Positions 33,833-42,881 are shown, numbered from the stretch's first letter. The stretch: DNA of 64,000 bases from Chloroflexota bacterium (GCA_013388685.1 JACAET010000016.1:1-64000), one strand, 5' to 3'. A program made the numbers and translations. The notes: generated from the letters alone by a model not told the origin.

Positions 33833-33863
33833 AAAAAAAGACCGGGCAAGCCCCGGTTTTTTT
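33833..33863 (+). terminator. Rho-independent terminator
   Basis: Stem ACCGGG with CCCGGT, extended by facing A and T runs of seven, immediately after the stop codon at 33831. Confidence 0.88.
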
Positions 33864-33921
33864 GTTTCGAAATAACTGCTTTTAGTCATATTGACGAGTT
33901 TTTGTCACTCATGATATTGTT

Positions 33922-33943
33922 AATTGGCAGTTGGCTGATTGGG
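33922..33943. repeat. Short remnant of a heptanucleotide array
   Basis: Units AATTGGC, AGTTGGC, TGATTGGG, resembling the array at 60154-60181. Only three units are clear. Confidence 0.35.
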
Positions 33944-33986
33944 ATGTAACCGATGGCAATACAGTTGACATAACCCAGGCAACAAG

Positions 33987-34010
33987 CGGGCACCCGTTCC
34001 GGGATGCCCG
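33987..34010 (+). promoter_or_regulatory. Terminator-like hairpin in the gdhA leader
   Basis: Outer stem CGGGCA with TGCCCG and an inner stem CCCG with CGGG, followed at once by TTTATATTT and 33 nt later by the gdhA ribosome site. It could be an attenuator, or the terminator of an upstream transcript. Confidence 0.4.
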
Positions 34011-34054
34011 TTTATATTTCCCCCATACTTAATATACCTTTCAGGAGAACCATC

Positions 34055-35353
34055 ATGTCTGAACAAATTAATGCCTTTGAAATGGCGCAGAAACAATTCG
34101 ACGGCGTTGCCGAGATGCTCAAACTCGATCCCGGCGTGCGCGAAGTGCTGCGCTGGCCCATGCGGGAATACTCCTTCCGCATTCCCATCCGCATGGATGA
34201 CGGTTCGACCCGAGTCTTTCAGGGATTTCGCGTCCAGCATAACGATGCGCGTGGACCCAACAAAGGCGGCATTCGCTTTCATCCCAATGAGACCTTCGAC
34301 ACCGTACGCGCCCTTGCCACCTGGATGACATGGAAATGCGCCGTTGCCGATATCCCCCTGGGCGGCGGTAAAGGCGGCGTCATCTGCGATCCAGCCACCC
34401 TCTCGAACGTCGAAAAGGAACAAATTTGCCGCGGTTGGGTGGACGCCATGTGGAAGAACATCGGTCCGCGTAACGACGTCCCCGCGCCGGATGTCGGCAC
34501 TACGCCTCAAATGATGGGCTGGATGATGGATGAGTATTCCCGTCTTGTCGGTCAATATACGCCCGGCGTGTTCACCGGCAAACCCCTGGGAAGCGGCGGC
34601 TCCGAAGGCAGAACCGAAGCGACCGGCTACGGCGTAATCTACACCGTGCGCGAAGCGCTGAAACATCTAAAAATGGATTCGAAAAAAGCCGTCGCCGCCA
34701 TCGAAGGCTTTGGCAATGTGGCGCAATATGCCGCCATCGGTTTTGTCGAGATGCTGGGTGGCAAGGTTGCCTGCGTTTCCTGTTGGGATCGTCACGACAA
34801 GAAAGCCTACACCTATAGTCACAAACAGGGGGTGGACCCGCGCTTCCTGTTGACCATTACCGACCAATACGGCACCATAGATCGGAAAGCCGCCGAGGAA
34901 GCCGGTTACTTGATCGAGGATGGCGAAGCCTGGATTACCAAGGAAGCCGACGTGCTGATCCCTGCCGCCATCGAAGGTCACGTCAACGCGGAGACGGTCA
35001 AGAAGATGTCCAGCCGCGTGAAGATCGTCGCCGAGGGCGCCAACGGTCCATGCACGCCGGAGGCGGATGAGTTCTTCAAAGCGAACAAGATCTTCAACAT
35101 CCCCGACTTCCTTTGCAACGCCGGAGGCGTCACCACTTCCTATTTCGAACAGGTACAAAACGACATGAACTTCTACTGGACAAAACAGGAAGTGCTCGAA
35201 AAACTCGATACCAAAATGACGAACGCCTTCAATGCCGTACTCGAAACCGCCGAGAAGGAAGGCGTCTACATGCGCGACGCGGCTTACATGGTCGCCATTA
35301 CCCGTGTGGTGAAGGCGATGGAACTGCGCGGTTGGTTGAATGCGACGTGGTAA
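34055..35353 (+). CDS. gdhA: Glutamate dehydrogenase (Glu/Leu/Phe/Val dehydrogenase family)
   Basis: 432 residues from ATG 34055 with AGGAG upstream. Landmarks: RVQHNDARGPNKGGIRFHP, catalytic-lysine regions MTWKCAVADIPLGGGKGG and the aspartate in PAPDVGT, the Rossmann loop IEGFGNVAQYAA, and ANGPCTPEAD near the end. It converts glutamate to 2-oxoglutarate and ammonia, or the reverse; cofactor preference is not clear. The open frame starts at 34004, but that part runs through the leader hairpin. Its monocistronic ends are a leader hairpin and a strong terminator. Confidence 0.94.
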   Translation: MSEQINAFEMAQKQFDGVAEMLKLDPGVREVLRWPMREYSFRIPIRMDDGSTRVFQGFRVQHNDARGPNKGGIRFHPNETFDTVRALATWMTWKCAVADIPLGGGKGGVICDPATLSNVEKEQICRGWVDAMWKNIGPRNDVPAPDVGTTPQMMGWMMDEYSRLVGQYTPGVFTGKPLGSGGSEGRTEATGYGVIYTVREALKHLKMDSKKAVAAIEGFGNVAQYAAIGFVEMLGGKVACVSCWDRHDKKAYTYSHKQGVDPRFLLTITDQYGTIDRKAAEEAGYLIEDGEAWITKEADVLIPAAIEGHVNAETVKKMSSRVKIVAEGANGPCTPEADEFFKANKIFNIPDFLCNAGGVTTSYFEQVQNDMNFYWTKQEVLEKLDTKMTNAFNAVLETAEKEGVYMRDAAYMVAITRVVKAMELRGWLNATW

Positions 35354-35366
35354 ACGGTAATTAACC

Positions 35367-35407
35367 ATCAAAAAGGATGCGCCCCATGCGGACGCATCCT
35401 TTTTGAT
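35367..35407. terminator. Strong bidirectional terminator after gdhA
   Basis: A perfect 15-bp stem (ATCAAAAAGGATGCG with its complement) and an 11-nt loop, with A and T runs built into the stem. The convergent cupin gene is its other user. Confidence 0.92.
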
Positions 35408-35446
35408 TCTGCGCTTCATCCCCGCGGAGAACTGATTCTGCTCCGA

Positions 35447-35764
35447 TCAGCCTTTGTGCCCCTCCAGGCAAACCACGCCCCGCTCTCCCACCACCGCATC
35501 GTGGACGGTGCCGGCGGGCAGGTCGAGACGGTCACCCGCCTTGAGGGGGAGGCTTTGTCCCAGTTCAGGCAGCCCAAACGTGATCGAGCCGCGCACGACA
35601 TAAATCACCTTATCGTAGGAATGGGTGTGCGCCGCATATACCTCGTGCGGTCCGTTCGACCAGACATAAGGGCTGAGACCTTCGTCTGCCATGAGCTGTC
35701 TCAGCGTAGATTCGGTTGGGGCGGTTGAACCAGCCCACGGGGTGACCTGAGGCGTCTTAGTCAT
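35447..35764 (-). CDS. Cupin-domain protein
   Basis: 105 residues from ATG 35764. One cupin barrel: AAHTHSYDKVIYVVRGSITF, then LKAGDRLDLPAGTVHDAVVG, with the His-Thr-His and later His expected for a metal site. Function unknown. It follows pepF on the same strand after 63 bp, a gap filled by a heptanucleotide array. The longer TTG-start form adds seven residues without a ribosome site. Confidence 0.83.
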   Translation of the reverse strand: MTKTPQVTPWAGSTAPTESTLRQLMADEGLSPYVWSNGPHEVYAAHTHSYDKVIYVVRGSITFGLPELGQSLPLKAGDRLDLPAGTVHDAVVGERGVVCLEGHKG

Positions 35765-35785
35765 GGTTCGATGAAAACTCTGCAA

Positions 35786-35827
35786 GACGACTGACCGTCG
35801 TCCACCGTCTGCGGTCCATTGTCTTTA
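35786..35827. repeat. Heptanucleotide array at the 3' end of pepF
   Basis: Six phased units: GACGACT, GACCGTC, GTCCACC, GTCTGCG, GTCCATT, GTCTTTA. The array ends exactly at the pepF stop codon. GACGAC and GTCGTC can pair into a small hairpin. Confidence 0.75.
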
Positions 35828-37636
35828 TTACAACTGGCAGTACCGATCCACGCGTTTGCCGATGATGGCGAGGCTGTCTGCCCAGAACTTTTTAGTGCGG
35901 ATGTTGATGCCGAACTTGTCGGCAAGGTCTGCCGCGCGGGCTTCGCCGGTGGTAGCGAGCAGTTCCTTGTAGGCGGGGACGAACTCGGCGCCGCGCTTCT
36001 GGTAAATGGCATATAAGCCGGTGGCGAAGAGCAGACCAAAGGCATAGGGATAGTTGTAGAAGGAAAAGCCGCTGGAGTAGTAGTGCGGTTTCCACGTCCA
36101 CATGAATTTTTGCAGGTAGCGCTCGTCCAGCCCGTCGCCGTAGGTGGCTTTCTGGGCGCGCTCCATGATGTCGCACAACTCGTCGGCAGAGAGTTCCGCT
36201 TTGGCGCGGCGTTCGAAGACTTCCTTTTCGAACAGGAAGCGTGAGTAGATGTCTACGACCACCTGCGAGGCGTTGTTCATTTGCGCTTCGAGGATGGCAA
36301 GCATCTCCTGCGAGTCGGTGGTCTGTTCGAGGGCGGCTTCGGTGACGATGGTCTCGCACATGATGGAGGCGGTCTCCGCCAGGGTCATGGGGGTGTTTTG
36401 CTGGATGGGGGTCTTGCCTGCCTGCCAGGCGCACTCGTTGTGGAAGGCATGACCGAGTTCATGCGCCAGCGTGCTGACCTGGTCGAACGAGCCGTCGAAG
36501 TTGCTGAGGATGCGGCTTTCCTTCACGCCTTCGACGCCCATGCAAAAGGCGCCGCCGCGCTTCCCTTCGCGTTGTTCGCCGTCAATCCAGCGGTTGTCGA
36601 AGGCGCGTTGGGCGAAGGCGCCCAGTTCGGGAGAGAACTTGTTGAAGTTGGCGACGATGAAGTCGCGCACTTCGTCCCACGAGTAGACCTTGTCGGTTTT
36701 GCCCATCGGGGCGAAGAGGTCCCACCAGGCGAGTTTTCCCGAAGGGTTGCCGAGCAGTTTCGCCTTGTGCTGAAAGTAGCGGCGGAACATGGGGAAGGAA
36801 TCGCGCATGGCGCCGAGCATGGCGTCGAGCGTGGCGCGGTCAATGCGGGCGAAGTCGAGCGAGGCGTGGATGGCGTCTTCGCGCCCGCGCTTTCGGTCGA
36901 GCGTGAGCGTTTCGCCTTTGACGCCGTTCATGCACGCCGCCAAAACTTCCTTGACCTCTTCCCAGGCTTTATTCTCGGCTTCGTAGCCGCGGCGGCGGGT
37001 GGCTTCGTCGGGGTGAGAGCGCAGGTTGATGAGGGCGGGCATGGGCAGTTTCTGCATTTTGCCGTCCAGTTCGAAATCCACGGTCATCTGCGAGGTGACT
37101 GTGCCTTGCAGTTTGCCGAAGGCATTGCCTCCGCTCAGGGTCAGTTCGGCGGCGAGGGCTTCCTCCGCTTCGCTCATCAGGTATTTGGATTGCTCCACGC
37201 TTTCCAGCAGGGCAAACTCATGCGCCTTTGCCGAGGGGTTTGTTTTGGCGGCTTTTTTGACGGCGGCTTTGCCCAATTTGCCAACCCATGCCTGGAATTT
37301 GGTGTTGAGAATGTCGCGCTTCACCGACATCTGCTCGAATTCCGAGAGGGCGCGCATGGCTTCCTTGTCGCGTGAATCGGTGGTGACGAACGAATAAATG
37401 TAGGGATTGATTGTGCCAGAAAGTTCGAGGAGCGCATTGAAGCGGTCCACGGCTTCGCCGAGCAGTTTACCGAGTTTCTTTGGTTCGGTTTGAGCGTCGG
37501 CTTTGGCGGCTTTTTTGAGGAAGACTTCCAAGTCGTCCAGCGAGTTTTGATATTGTTTGACGGCGCTTTTGAACTGCCTGGAGGCGAGCGCGGGATAGAC
37601 GTTGGTCATATCCCAGCGGGGGGCGGAAACGGTCAT
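35828..37636 (-). CDS. pepF: Oligoendopeptidase F (M3B metallopeptidase)
   Basis: 602 residues, usual for PepF. HELGHAFH (about 389-396) binds the catalytic zinc, with a downstream Glu in MTLAETASIMCETIV as third ligand. The N-terminal MTVSAPRWDMTNVYPAL and the end HYYSSGFSFYNYPYAFG are family landmarks. It cleaves short peptides in the cytoplasm. The start has AGGAG at good spacing. The stop codon abuts a repeat array. Confidence 0.95.
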   Translation of the reverse strand: MTVSAPRWDMTNVYPALASRQFKSAVKQYQNSLDDLEVFLKKAAKADAQTEPKKLGKLLGEAVDRFNALLELSGTINPYIYSFVTTDSRDKEAMRALSEFEQMSVKRDILNTKFQAWVGKLGKAAVKKAAKTNPSAKAHEFALLESVEQSKYLMSEAEEALAAELTLSGGNAFGKLQGTVTSQMTVDFELDGKMQKLPMPALINLRSHPDEATRRRGYEAENKAWEEVKEVLAACMNGVKGETLTLDRKRGREDAIHASLDFARIDRATLDAMLGAMRDSFPMFRRYFQHKAKLLGNPSGKLAWWDLFAPMGKTDKVYSWDEVRDFIVANFNKFSPELGAFAQRAFDNRWIDGEQREGKRGGAFCMGVEGVKESRILSNFDGSFDQVSTLAHELGHAFHNECAWQAGKTPIQQNTPMTLAETASIMCETIVTEAALEQTTDSQEMLAILEAQMNNASQVVVDIYSRFLFEKEVFERRAKAELSADELCDIMERAQKATYGDGLDERYLQKFMWTWKPHYYSSGFSFYNYPYAFGLLFATGLYAIYQKRGAEFVPAYKELLATTGEARAADLADKFGINIRTKKFWADSLAIIGKRVDRYCQL

Positions 37637-37710
37637 AGGTCACTCCTTTTGTTTGATAAGGCAAGTATATCAAATCCTGCCCGGGCGCTTTCAGCCGGAA
37701 ACTTCTCTGC

Positions 37711-37739
37711 TTGTATTTTCGTCCTAAAAACACTACAAT
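37711..37739 (+). promoter_or_regulatory. Sigma-70-type promoter for the gene at 37763
   Basis: -35 TTGTAT (37711-37716), 17-bp spacer, -10 TACAAT (37734-37739), 23 nt before the start. Confidence 0.6.
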
Positions 37740-37762
37740 CGTTTGAAATATCGGAGGAAACC

Positions 37763-38236
37763 ATGAAACAAGATCGCTTCTTGACGGGTATTTTGATCGG
37801 CATCGGCATTTTGGTGGTGGCTGCGCTGGTTGTGTTCTTCGCACGCCCCGACAAGCAGACGTATGTTGCGGAAGACACCCCCGAAGGCGTGGTGCACAAC
37901 TATGTGTTGGCTCTCATCAACAAGGATTATGAAAAGGCGTATGGCTACCTCGCCGATCTTGAGTACAAACCCACCTATGAGGAATTCCGACGGTCGTTTT
38001 TTGAAAGGTATCCCGATTCTTATAATACCGCCGTAGACATCGGTATCTCGGTCATCAATGGGGATGAAGCATCGGTAGAAATTTCCCAAATTTATAATTC
38101 TGGCGATCCATTCTCAGGAAACTATCGTAATACCTTCAGCGTCACTCTGGTTAAACAAAACGGCGCATGGAAAATTACACACATGCCAGTGTATGAATTC
38201 TGGGATTACAGTTGGTATCAGGAAGTGCCGAAATAG
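37763..38236 (+). CDS. Membrane-anchored NTF2-like (DUF4878-type) protein
   Basis: 157 residues. One N-terminal helix (about 7-26) and an external domain of NTF2-like layout: TPEGVVHNYVLALINKDYEKAYGYLAD, a middle VDIGISVINGDEASVEI, then VTLVKQNGAWKITHM. Such domains occur in many lipoproteins and anchored proteins of unknown role. The start ATG has GGAGG 5 nt upstream; the open frame reaches back over the divergent pepF start and is not used. A palindromic repeat follows the stop codon. Confidence 0.72.
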   Translation: MKQDRFLTGILIGIGILVVAALVVFFARPDKQTYVAEDTPEGVVHNYVLALINKDYEKAYGYLADLEYKPTYEEFRRSFFERYPDSYNTAVDIGISVINGDEASVEISQIYNSGDPFSGNYRNTFSVTLVKQNGAWKITHMPVYEFWDYSWYQEVPK

Positions 38237-38239
38237 TCT

Positions 38240-38329
38240 GTCATTGCGAGGAGCGTTTGGGGTTGACGAAGCAATCCACACCAGCAGCGATGAGATTGCT
38301 GTATCGGGTTGCCCCATCCTTGCAATGAC
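38240..38329. repeat. Palindromic interspersed repeat (copy 1)
   Basis: 90 bp bounded by GTCATTGCGAGGA and TCCTTGCAATGAC (one mismatch), with an inner pair GAAGCAATC/GAGATTGCT. A second copy is at 55932-56055. I recognise the CATTGCGAGGAGCG...GAAGCAATC wording from a repeat found in many bacterial genomes. It ends right before the ribosome site of the next gene. Confidence 0.72.
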
Positions 38330-38343
38330 GGGAGGAACCCACT

Positions 38344-40236
38344 ATGAAATCCATCCGTCGTCTGTACTTTTACCTTGTCGCCTTCATCAGCCTTGAGGTG
38401 GTGGCGTGGGGATTGATCCGCTTGCTGCGTTCGGTTGTGAGCAGAACCATTTCAGGCGGGGCAGAGATGCTGGCGCAGGCGTTGGCGCTGATTCTGGTAG
38501 GCGTGCCAATCTTCCTCATTCACTGGTTGTGGGGGCAAAAGGCTTCTGCGCAGGAGGAAGAGGAGAAAAGCGCCAGCCTGCGGGCGGTTTATCTTTACGC
38601 AATCCTGTTCGCCACGCTCATCCCGGTTGTGCAAAATATTCTGGCGTTCATTGACCGCTGGCTCGTGGAACTTGCCGGCTTGGGCGTGGAAAGCGCCTTT
38701 TCCATCTTCCGCGACCAAAGCCTTGCCGATAACCTGATCGCCATCGTCATCAACCTGCCCCTGGCGGCATACTTTTGGAATGTGTTACGCACTGATTGGG
38801 CAACACTCAATGAGCGGAAAAACTTCTCCGACATCCGCCGCCTGTACCGTTATATTTGGATGCTCTATGGTCTGCTGATGACGGTTTTTGGCGTACAACA
38901 AATTCTGGGTTTCCTCATCTACCTCCCCGGCGATATGGTGGGACAACTGGGACGCGCGAACCTGGTGAACGGCAGCGCATTGCTCGTGATTGGAGTTCCC
39001 GTGTGGGTCTCCTCATGGCGCGTCATTCAGGACTCCCTGGCGGATCCCGCTGAAATGGACTCGAATCTACGCCTCGGCATTCTCTACATCCTGGCGCTCG
39101 GCGGAGTGGTCACAGTTGTCAGCGCGGCAGCCAACCTGGTGAAGACTGTGATGATGCAGCTACTTGGCGCAGACTGGTCGCTGCAATTTTTTGTCCAACA
39201 ACTTGGCAGATCGATTTCTATCGGCGTACCCTTGGGGGTGGTGTGGGCATATTACGGTTTCTGGCTGAACCGTCACATTGAGGCGGTTGGAGAGAAGGTG
39301 CGGCAGGCGGGGATGAAGCGGCTGTATAACTACCTGCTGGCGCTTATCGGTTTGGTGGTTGCGATTGTCGGGGTGGCTGCGCTGATTGAATTTGTTATCG
39401 ATATGGTGACCGCCAACATCCTGCTCACAGATGATTTTCAACGTACGCGGCTTGCCAATGCGATTGCCGCGCTTGTGGTGGGCTTGCCGCTCTGGCTGAT
39501 GACCTGGCGCCCGATGCAAGCCGAGGCGCTGGCACGCGGCGAGTTGGGCGACCACGCCAGAAGGTCGTCGCTTCGCAAGACTTATCTGTATCTGGTGTTG
39601 TTTGCTTCGGTCATCGGGGTGATGACAAGTGCGGTGGGGCTGGTCTATCAACTTATCCGCGTCGTTTTGACGGGCGAAACAGGGAGTAACTTTGTCAACA
39701 CGCTGCTCAACACCCTGCAACTGTTACTCCTGTTCAGTGTGGTGATGATTTATCATCTTAGCGTCCTGCGAGGGGATGGCGCTTCTATGGCGGATACGCT
39801 GACGGAGAAGCAGAGCGCATTTTCGCTGCTGCTGGTGGATTCGGGCAACGGCATCGCAGGGGCAGTGCAGGCAGCGCTGGCAAAGGCTGGCGCGACGATG
39901 CGGGTGATGGTGACAACGCCCGATCAAAAGCCCGAAGGCGATTTCAGCGCGCTCATTGTCAGCGGGGCGACGGCGGTGAATGCCCCAGAGTGGATTCGCT
40001 CTTTTGGGGGGAGCCGGATCATCGTCCAGGATGAAGCGAACAATCTGGTGTGGGCGGAGGATGCGGGGCAGGCGGCGGAATCGGTGCAGAGGCTGGCGGA
40101 GGGGCAGGAAATCCAAAAGAAAAAACAAGCGTCTCCGGCATGGATGTATGTGGTGTATGTGTTCGCGGCGCTGTTTGCGATTGAGTTGTTTTTCTTGGTG
40201 CTGGCGATTGGCATTTCGACACTGACGGGGTTCTGA
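38344..40236 (+). CDS. Multi-repeat DUF5671 membrane protein
   Basis: 630 residues. At least five DUF5671-like units, each beginning with a (R/K)xLYxYL-type segment (RRLYFYLVAFISLEVV, RRLYRYIWMLYGLLM, LRLGILYILALGGVV, MKRLYNYLLALIGLV, LRKTYLYLVLFASVI) and containing about three helices. Residues about 490-595 form a soluble Rossmann- or receiver-like insert (SLLLVDSGNGIAGAVQAAL, ALIVSGA), and a final helix closes the protein. Function unknown. The ribosome site GGGAGG directly follows a palindromic repeat. Confidence 0.78.
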   Translation: MKSIRRLYFYLVAFISLEVVAWGLIRLLRSVVSRTISGGAEMLAQALALILVGVPIFLIHWLWGQKASAQEEEEKSASLRAVYLYAILFATLIPVVQNILAFIDRWLVELAGLGVESAFSIFRDQSLADNLIAIVINLPLAAYFWNVLRTDWATLNERKNFSDIRRLYRYIWMLYGLLMTVFGVQQILGFLIYLPGDMVGQLGRANLVNGSALLVIGVPVWVSSWRVIQDSLADPAEMDSNLRLGILYILALGGVVTVVSAAANLVKTVMMQLLGADWSLQFFVQQLGRSISIGVPLGVVWAYYGFWLNRHIEAVGEKVRQAGMKRLYNYLLALIGLVVAIVGVAALIEFVIDMVTANILLTDDFQRTRLANAIAALVVGLPLWLMTWRPMQAEALARGELGDHARRSSLRKTYLYLVLFASVIGVMTSAVGLVYQLIRVVLTGETGSNFVNTLLNTLQLLLLFSVVMIYHLSVLRGDGASMADTLTEKQSAFSLLLVDSGNGIAGAVQAALAKAGATMRVMVTTPDQKPEGDFSALIVSGATAVNAPEWIRSFGGSRIIVQDEANNLVWAEDAGQAAESVQRLAEGQEIQKKKQASPAWMYVVYVFAALFAIELFFLVLAIGISTLTGF

Positions 40237-40242
40237 TCACTT

Positions 40243-40269
40243 GCAGGTCACGTCTCGTACGTGACCTGC
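40243..40269. terminator. Hairpin between the DUF5671 gene and dnaN
   Basis: A perfect 11-bp stem, GCAGGTCACGT with ACGTGACCTGC, and a 5-nt loop, 7 nt after the stop codon. Only a weak T-rich tail follows. Confidence 0.6.
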
Positions 40270-40282
40270 TGATTTAATGATG

Positions 40283-40288
40283 TAAAAT
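40283..40288 (+). promoter_or_regulatory. Probable -10 element for dnaN
   Basis: TAAAAT 32 nt before the dnaN start, downstream of the hairpin. Confidence 0.4.
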
Positions 40289-40320
40289 ATGAGGGTTATT
40301 ATCTCTCGAGGAGACGCATC

Positions 40321-41454
40321 ATGAAAGTGACTGTGCTTCAGGAAAACCTTGCCCGTGGTTTGGGGATTGTCTCGAAGGCTGTTTCGCCGCGCAGTACGTT
40401 GCCGGTGCTGGCGAATGTGTTGATTGCTTCAGACGAGGGACGGTTGCGTCTCTCAGCCACCAATCTTGAGTTGGGTATTACGTGCTGGGTTCCGGCGCGC
40501 ATTGAGGAGGAAGGTTCGACGACGGTGCCGGCGCGTACGTTCAGCGACCTGGTGAACACCCTGCCGAGCGATCAGGTGAGTTTGAAACTTGATGTGCCAA
40601 CGCAGACTTTGAATGTGCGCTGTGGAACTTCGACGAACGACATCAAGTGTATTGATGCGCAGGAGTTTCCGCCGCTGCCTGTGCCAGACCTGGAAGGCGC
40701 GGTGCAGATCAATTCGGGCGACTTCCGTGAGATGATTCATCAGGTGACGTTTGCGGCTTCGACGGATGAGGCGCGCCCGGTGTTGATGGGCGTTTTGATT
40801 CAGGTGGAAAAGGATAAGATGACGATGGCGGCGGCAGACGGTTTCCGTCTTTCGGTTCGCAAGGCGGTTCTTGCGGCGCCTGTGCCTGCTCCGGTTTCAG
40901 CCATCATCCCTGCTCAAGCCTTGAAGGAATTAGCGCGCGTGGCGGGCGACGGCGAGGAGCCAATTTACATGGTGCTGCCAAAGGGGCGTGGTCAGGTGGT
41001 GTTTCGCGTGAAGGATGTGGAGGTCGTTTCGCAGTTGATTGACGGGACGTTCCCCGATTTTCAGCAAATTATTCCGCGCTCCTACAAGTCGCGCACGCTG
41101 GTTTCGACGGCTTCGCTGTTGAAGGCGTGCAAGCAGGCGGAGATCTTTGCGCGCGACGGGTCGAATGTGGCGCGGTTGAACATCAAGAGTGCGCAGGGCG
41201 ATTTGCAGCCCAGCGAGGTGGAGATTTCCGCCGTCTCGGAGGAGACCGGCAAGAATGAAACCATCGTGGAGGCGACGGTGGATGGCGGCGGGCTGCTGAT
41301 TGCGTTCAACGTGAAGTTTTTGCGGGAAGCGCTGGAGGTAATTCGTACGCCGAATGTCGCGTTGGAAACTTCCGCTCCGAACGCGCCGGGGGTGATCCGC
41401 CCGGTGGGCGACGACGATTTCCTGCATGTGATCATGCCGATGCATCTTGGTTAG
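40321..41454 (+). CDS. dnaN: DNA polymerase III beta sliding clamp
   Basis: 377 residues with the three clamp domains. Landmarks: MKVTVLQENLARGL, AVSPRSTLPVLANVLI, FAASTDEARPVLMGVL, AAADGFRLSVRKA, IDGTFPDFQQIIPR, and the C-terminal HVIMPMHL (the usual MPMR/MPM ending that lines the partner pocket). The clamp tethers polymerase to DNA. GAGGAG precedes the ATG. It stands alone, with neither dnaA nor recF beside it, and a terminator follows. Confidence 0.97.
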   Translation: MKVTVLQENLARGLGIVSKAVSPRSTLPVLANVLIASDEGRLRLSATNLELGITCWVPARIEEEGSTTVPARTFSDLVNTLPSDQVSLKLDVPTQTLNVRCGTSTNDIKCIDAQEFPPLPVPDLEGAVQINSGDFREMIHQVTFAASTDEARPVLMGVLIQVEKDKMTMAAADGFRLSVRKAVLAAPVPAPVSAIIPAQALKELARVAGDGEEPIYMVLPKGRGQVVFRVKDVEVVSQLIDGTFPDFQQIIPRSYKSRTLVSTASLLKACKQAEIFARDGSNVARLNIKSAQGDLQPSEVEISAVSEETGKNETIVEATVDGGGLLIAFNVKFLREALEVIRTPNVALETSAPNAPGVIRPVGDDDFLHVIMPMHLG

Positions 41455-41486
41455 TCGAATCGTCAACCAGTCGTTAGCCTGATAGT

Positions 41487-41528
41487 CAAAAAAGGAAGCG
41501 CCCGTCCGAGAGACGAGGCGCTTTTTTG
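41487..41528. terminator. Terminator after dnaN
   Basis: Stem AGCGCC with GGCGCT extended by facing runs of six A and six T. Confidence 0.82.
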
Positions 41529-41589
41529 TGCGCGCTTTGGGCGGCAAAGCCGAAGTCTTCCATACGCTCAGGGCAAGCCTTCGGGATGC

Positions 41590-42837
41590 TTAGGCTTTGG
41601 GCAATGTCACTTTGAAGGTTGCACCTTTGCCAAGTCCTTCGGATTCCGCCCAGATTTTCCCGCCTTGCACTTCGATGATTCCCTTGGCGATGGTGAGACC
41701 GATGCCCAGCCCGCCGTAACTCCGGGTGTTGGGCGGTTCGACTTGGTAGAAATCTTCGAAAATCTTTTGTAATTTGTCGGGAGGGATGCCCTTGCCGTGA
41801 TCCTGTACCCAGGCGAGGACGTGATTGCCCTGGTCCACTGCGCCGATGACGATTTGACTTTCTTCCGGGGAGAAACGGATGGCGTTGTTGAGCAGGTTAA
41901 CGAAGGCAAGGGTGGTTTTTTCCTGGTCAACGCGAACATAGAGGGGATCATCACCGAAGGCATGGGTCAATTCCAGATTGTGTCGTGCGGCGGGGTAGGT
42001 AATTTCATCGCTGGCAAAAGTCAAAATATCCTGAATGGAAATTTTTTGAGGACGTATGTCCAGTTGTTCCGCCTGCAGGAGGGTGAGATTGCTCATCTGG
42101 TCGAGCAGGGATTTCATTTGCGAGGCGGCGGTCAAGACGTGACGGACATGGTCTGAAAGTTCGCCCTTTGCCTCTTCCTGCAAAAAGGTGGCATAGCCAA
42201 TGATGATGCCGAGAGGCGTTCGCAGTTCGTGAGAGGCGAGGGCGAGGAAGTTGTTCTTGATTTCGTTTGCCTGGCGGGCTTGTTTGAGTGCCTGACGTGT
42301 GGCTTGCAGAAGGCGGGCATTGTTGATGGCGATAGCGGCATGAGCGGCAGTGACCGAGAGAATCGCCACATCCCGTTCGGTAAATTGTCCGTCGCGTTTG
42401 TTAACCGCCTCGAGCACACCCATCGTGCGATCCTTGATGGGCATGGGGACGCCGAGGAGAGTCCGCGTTTTGAATTTGATTTTGTCGGCAACGAGGGAGT
42501 AGTGACGCGGGTCCTGCTCCACGTTGTTCAGGATCATCGGCTGGTTGGTGCGGAAGATCGTCCCCGCCAGACTGCCTTCGATGGGGACGGGAATTTTGGC
42601 GAGTTCCGCCGGGTCGGAGCCGGTAGCGGCGGCGAAATAGAGGCGCGGATTTTTCTCGTCATAGAGCAAAATGGACGAACCTTCACAATCCAGCAATTCA
42701 GCGGCTGTGGCGGTAATCTGCTGGAGGAGTTCGTCCAAATCGAGGGTCGAGTTGAGAATAACGCTCAATTCGACAAGACGCAACAGTTGATTTTGTCTCC
42801 CCTCGATATCGCGCAATCTGCCTGTCGTGGTGTTCAT
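41590..42837 (-). CDS. Cytoplasmic GAF-domain histidine kinase
   Basis: 415 residues, no membrane helix. GAF domain about 25-175 (LDELLQQITATAAELLDCEG, GVPMPIKDRTMGVLEAVNK), short coiled coil, HisKA with His203 in HELRTPLG, and HATPase (NAIRFSP, DHGKGIP, GGLGIGLTIAKGI). It probably senses a small molecule or redox state through GAF. No response regulator lies beside it. It converges on dnaN. Confidence 0.92.
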   Translation of the reverse strand: MNTTTGRLRDIEGRQNQLLRLVELSVILNSTLDLDELLQQITATAAELLDCEGSSILLYDEKNPRLYFAAATGSDPAELAKIPVPIEGSLAGTIFRTNQPMILNNVEQDPRHYSLVADKIKFKTRTLLGVPMPIKDRTMGVLEAVNKRDGQFTERDVAILSVTAAHAAIAINNARLLQATRQALKQARQANEIKNNFLALASHELRTPLGIIIGYATFLQEEAKGELSDHVRHVLTAASQMKSLLDQMSNLTLLQAEQLDIRPQKISIQDILTFASDEITYPAARHNLELTHAFGDDPLYVRVDQEKTTLAFVNLLNNAIRFSPEESQIVIGAVDQGNHVLAWVQDHGKGIPPDKLQKIFEDFYQVEPPNTRSYGGLGIGLTIAKGIIEVQGGKIWAESEGLGKGATFKVTLPKA

Positions 42838-42881
42838 GGATATAGTTTACCGATTTTATAGACGGGATTCAAGTGGCAATT

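Noticed and set aside
36281..37375. 364-codon open frame antisense to pepF
   Set aside because: Shadow with low-complexity composition and no start signal.
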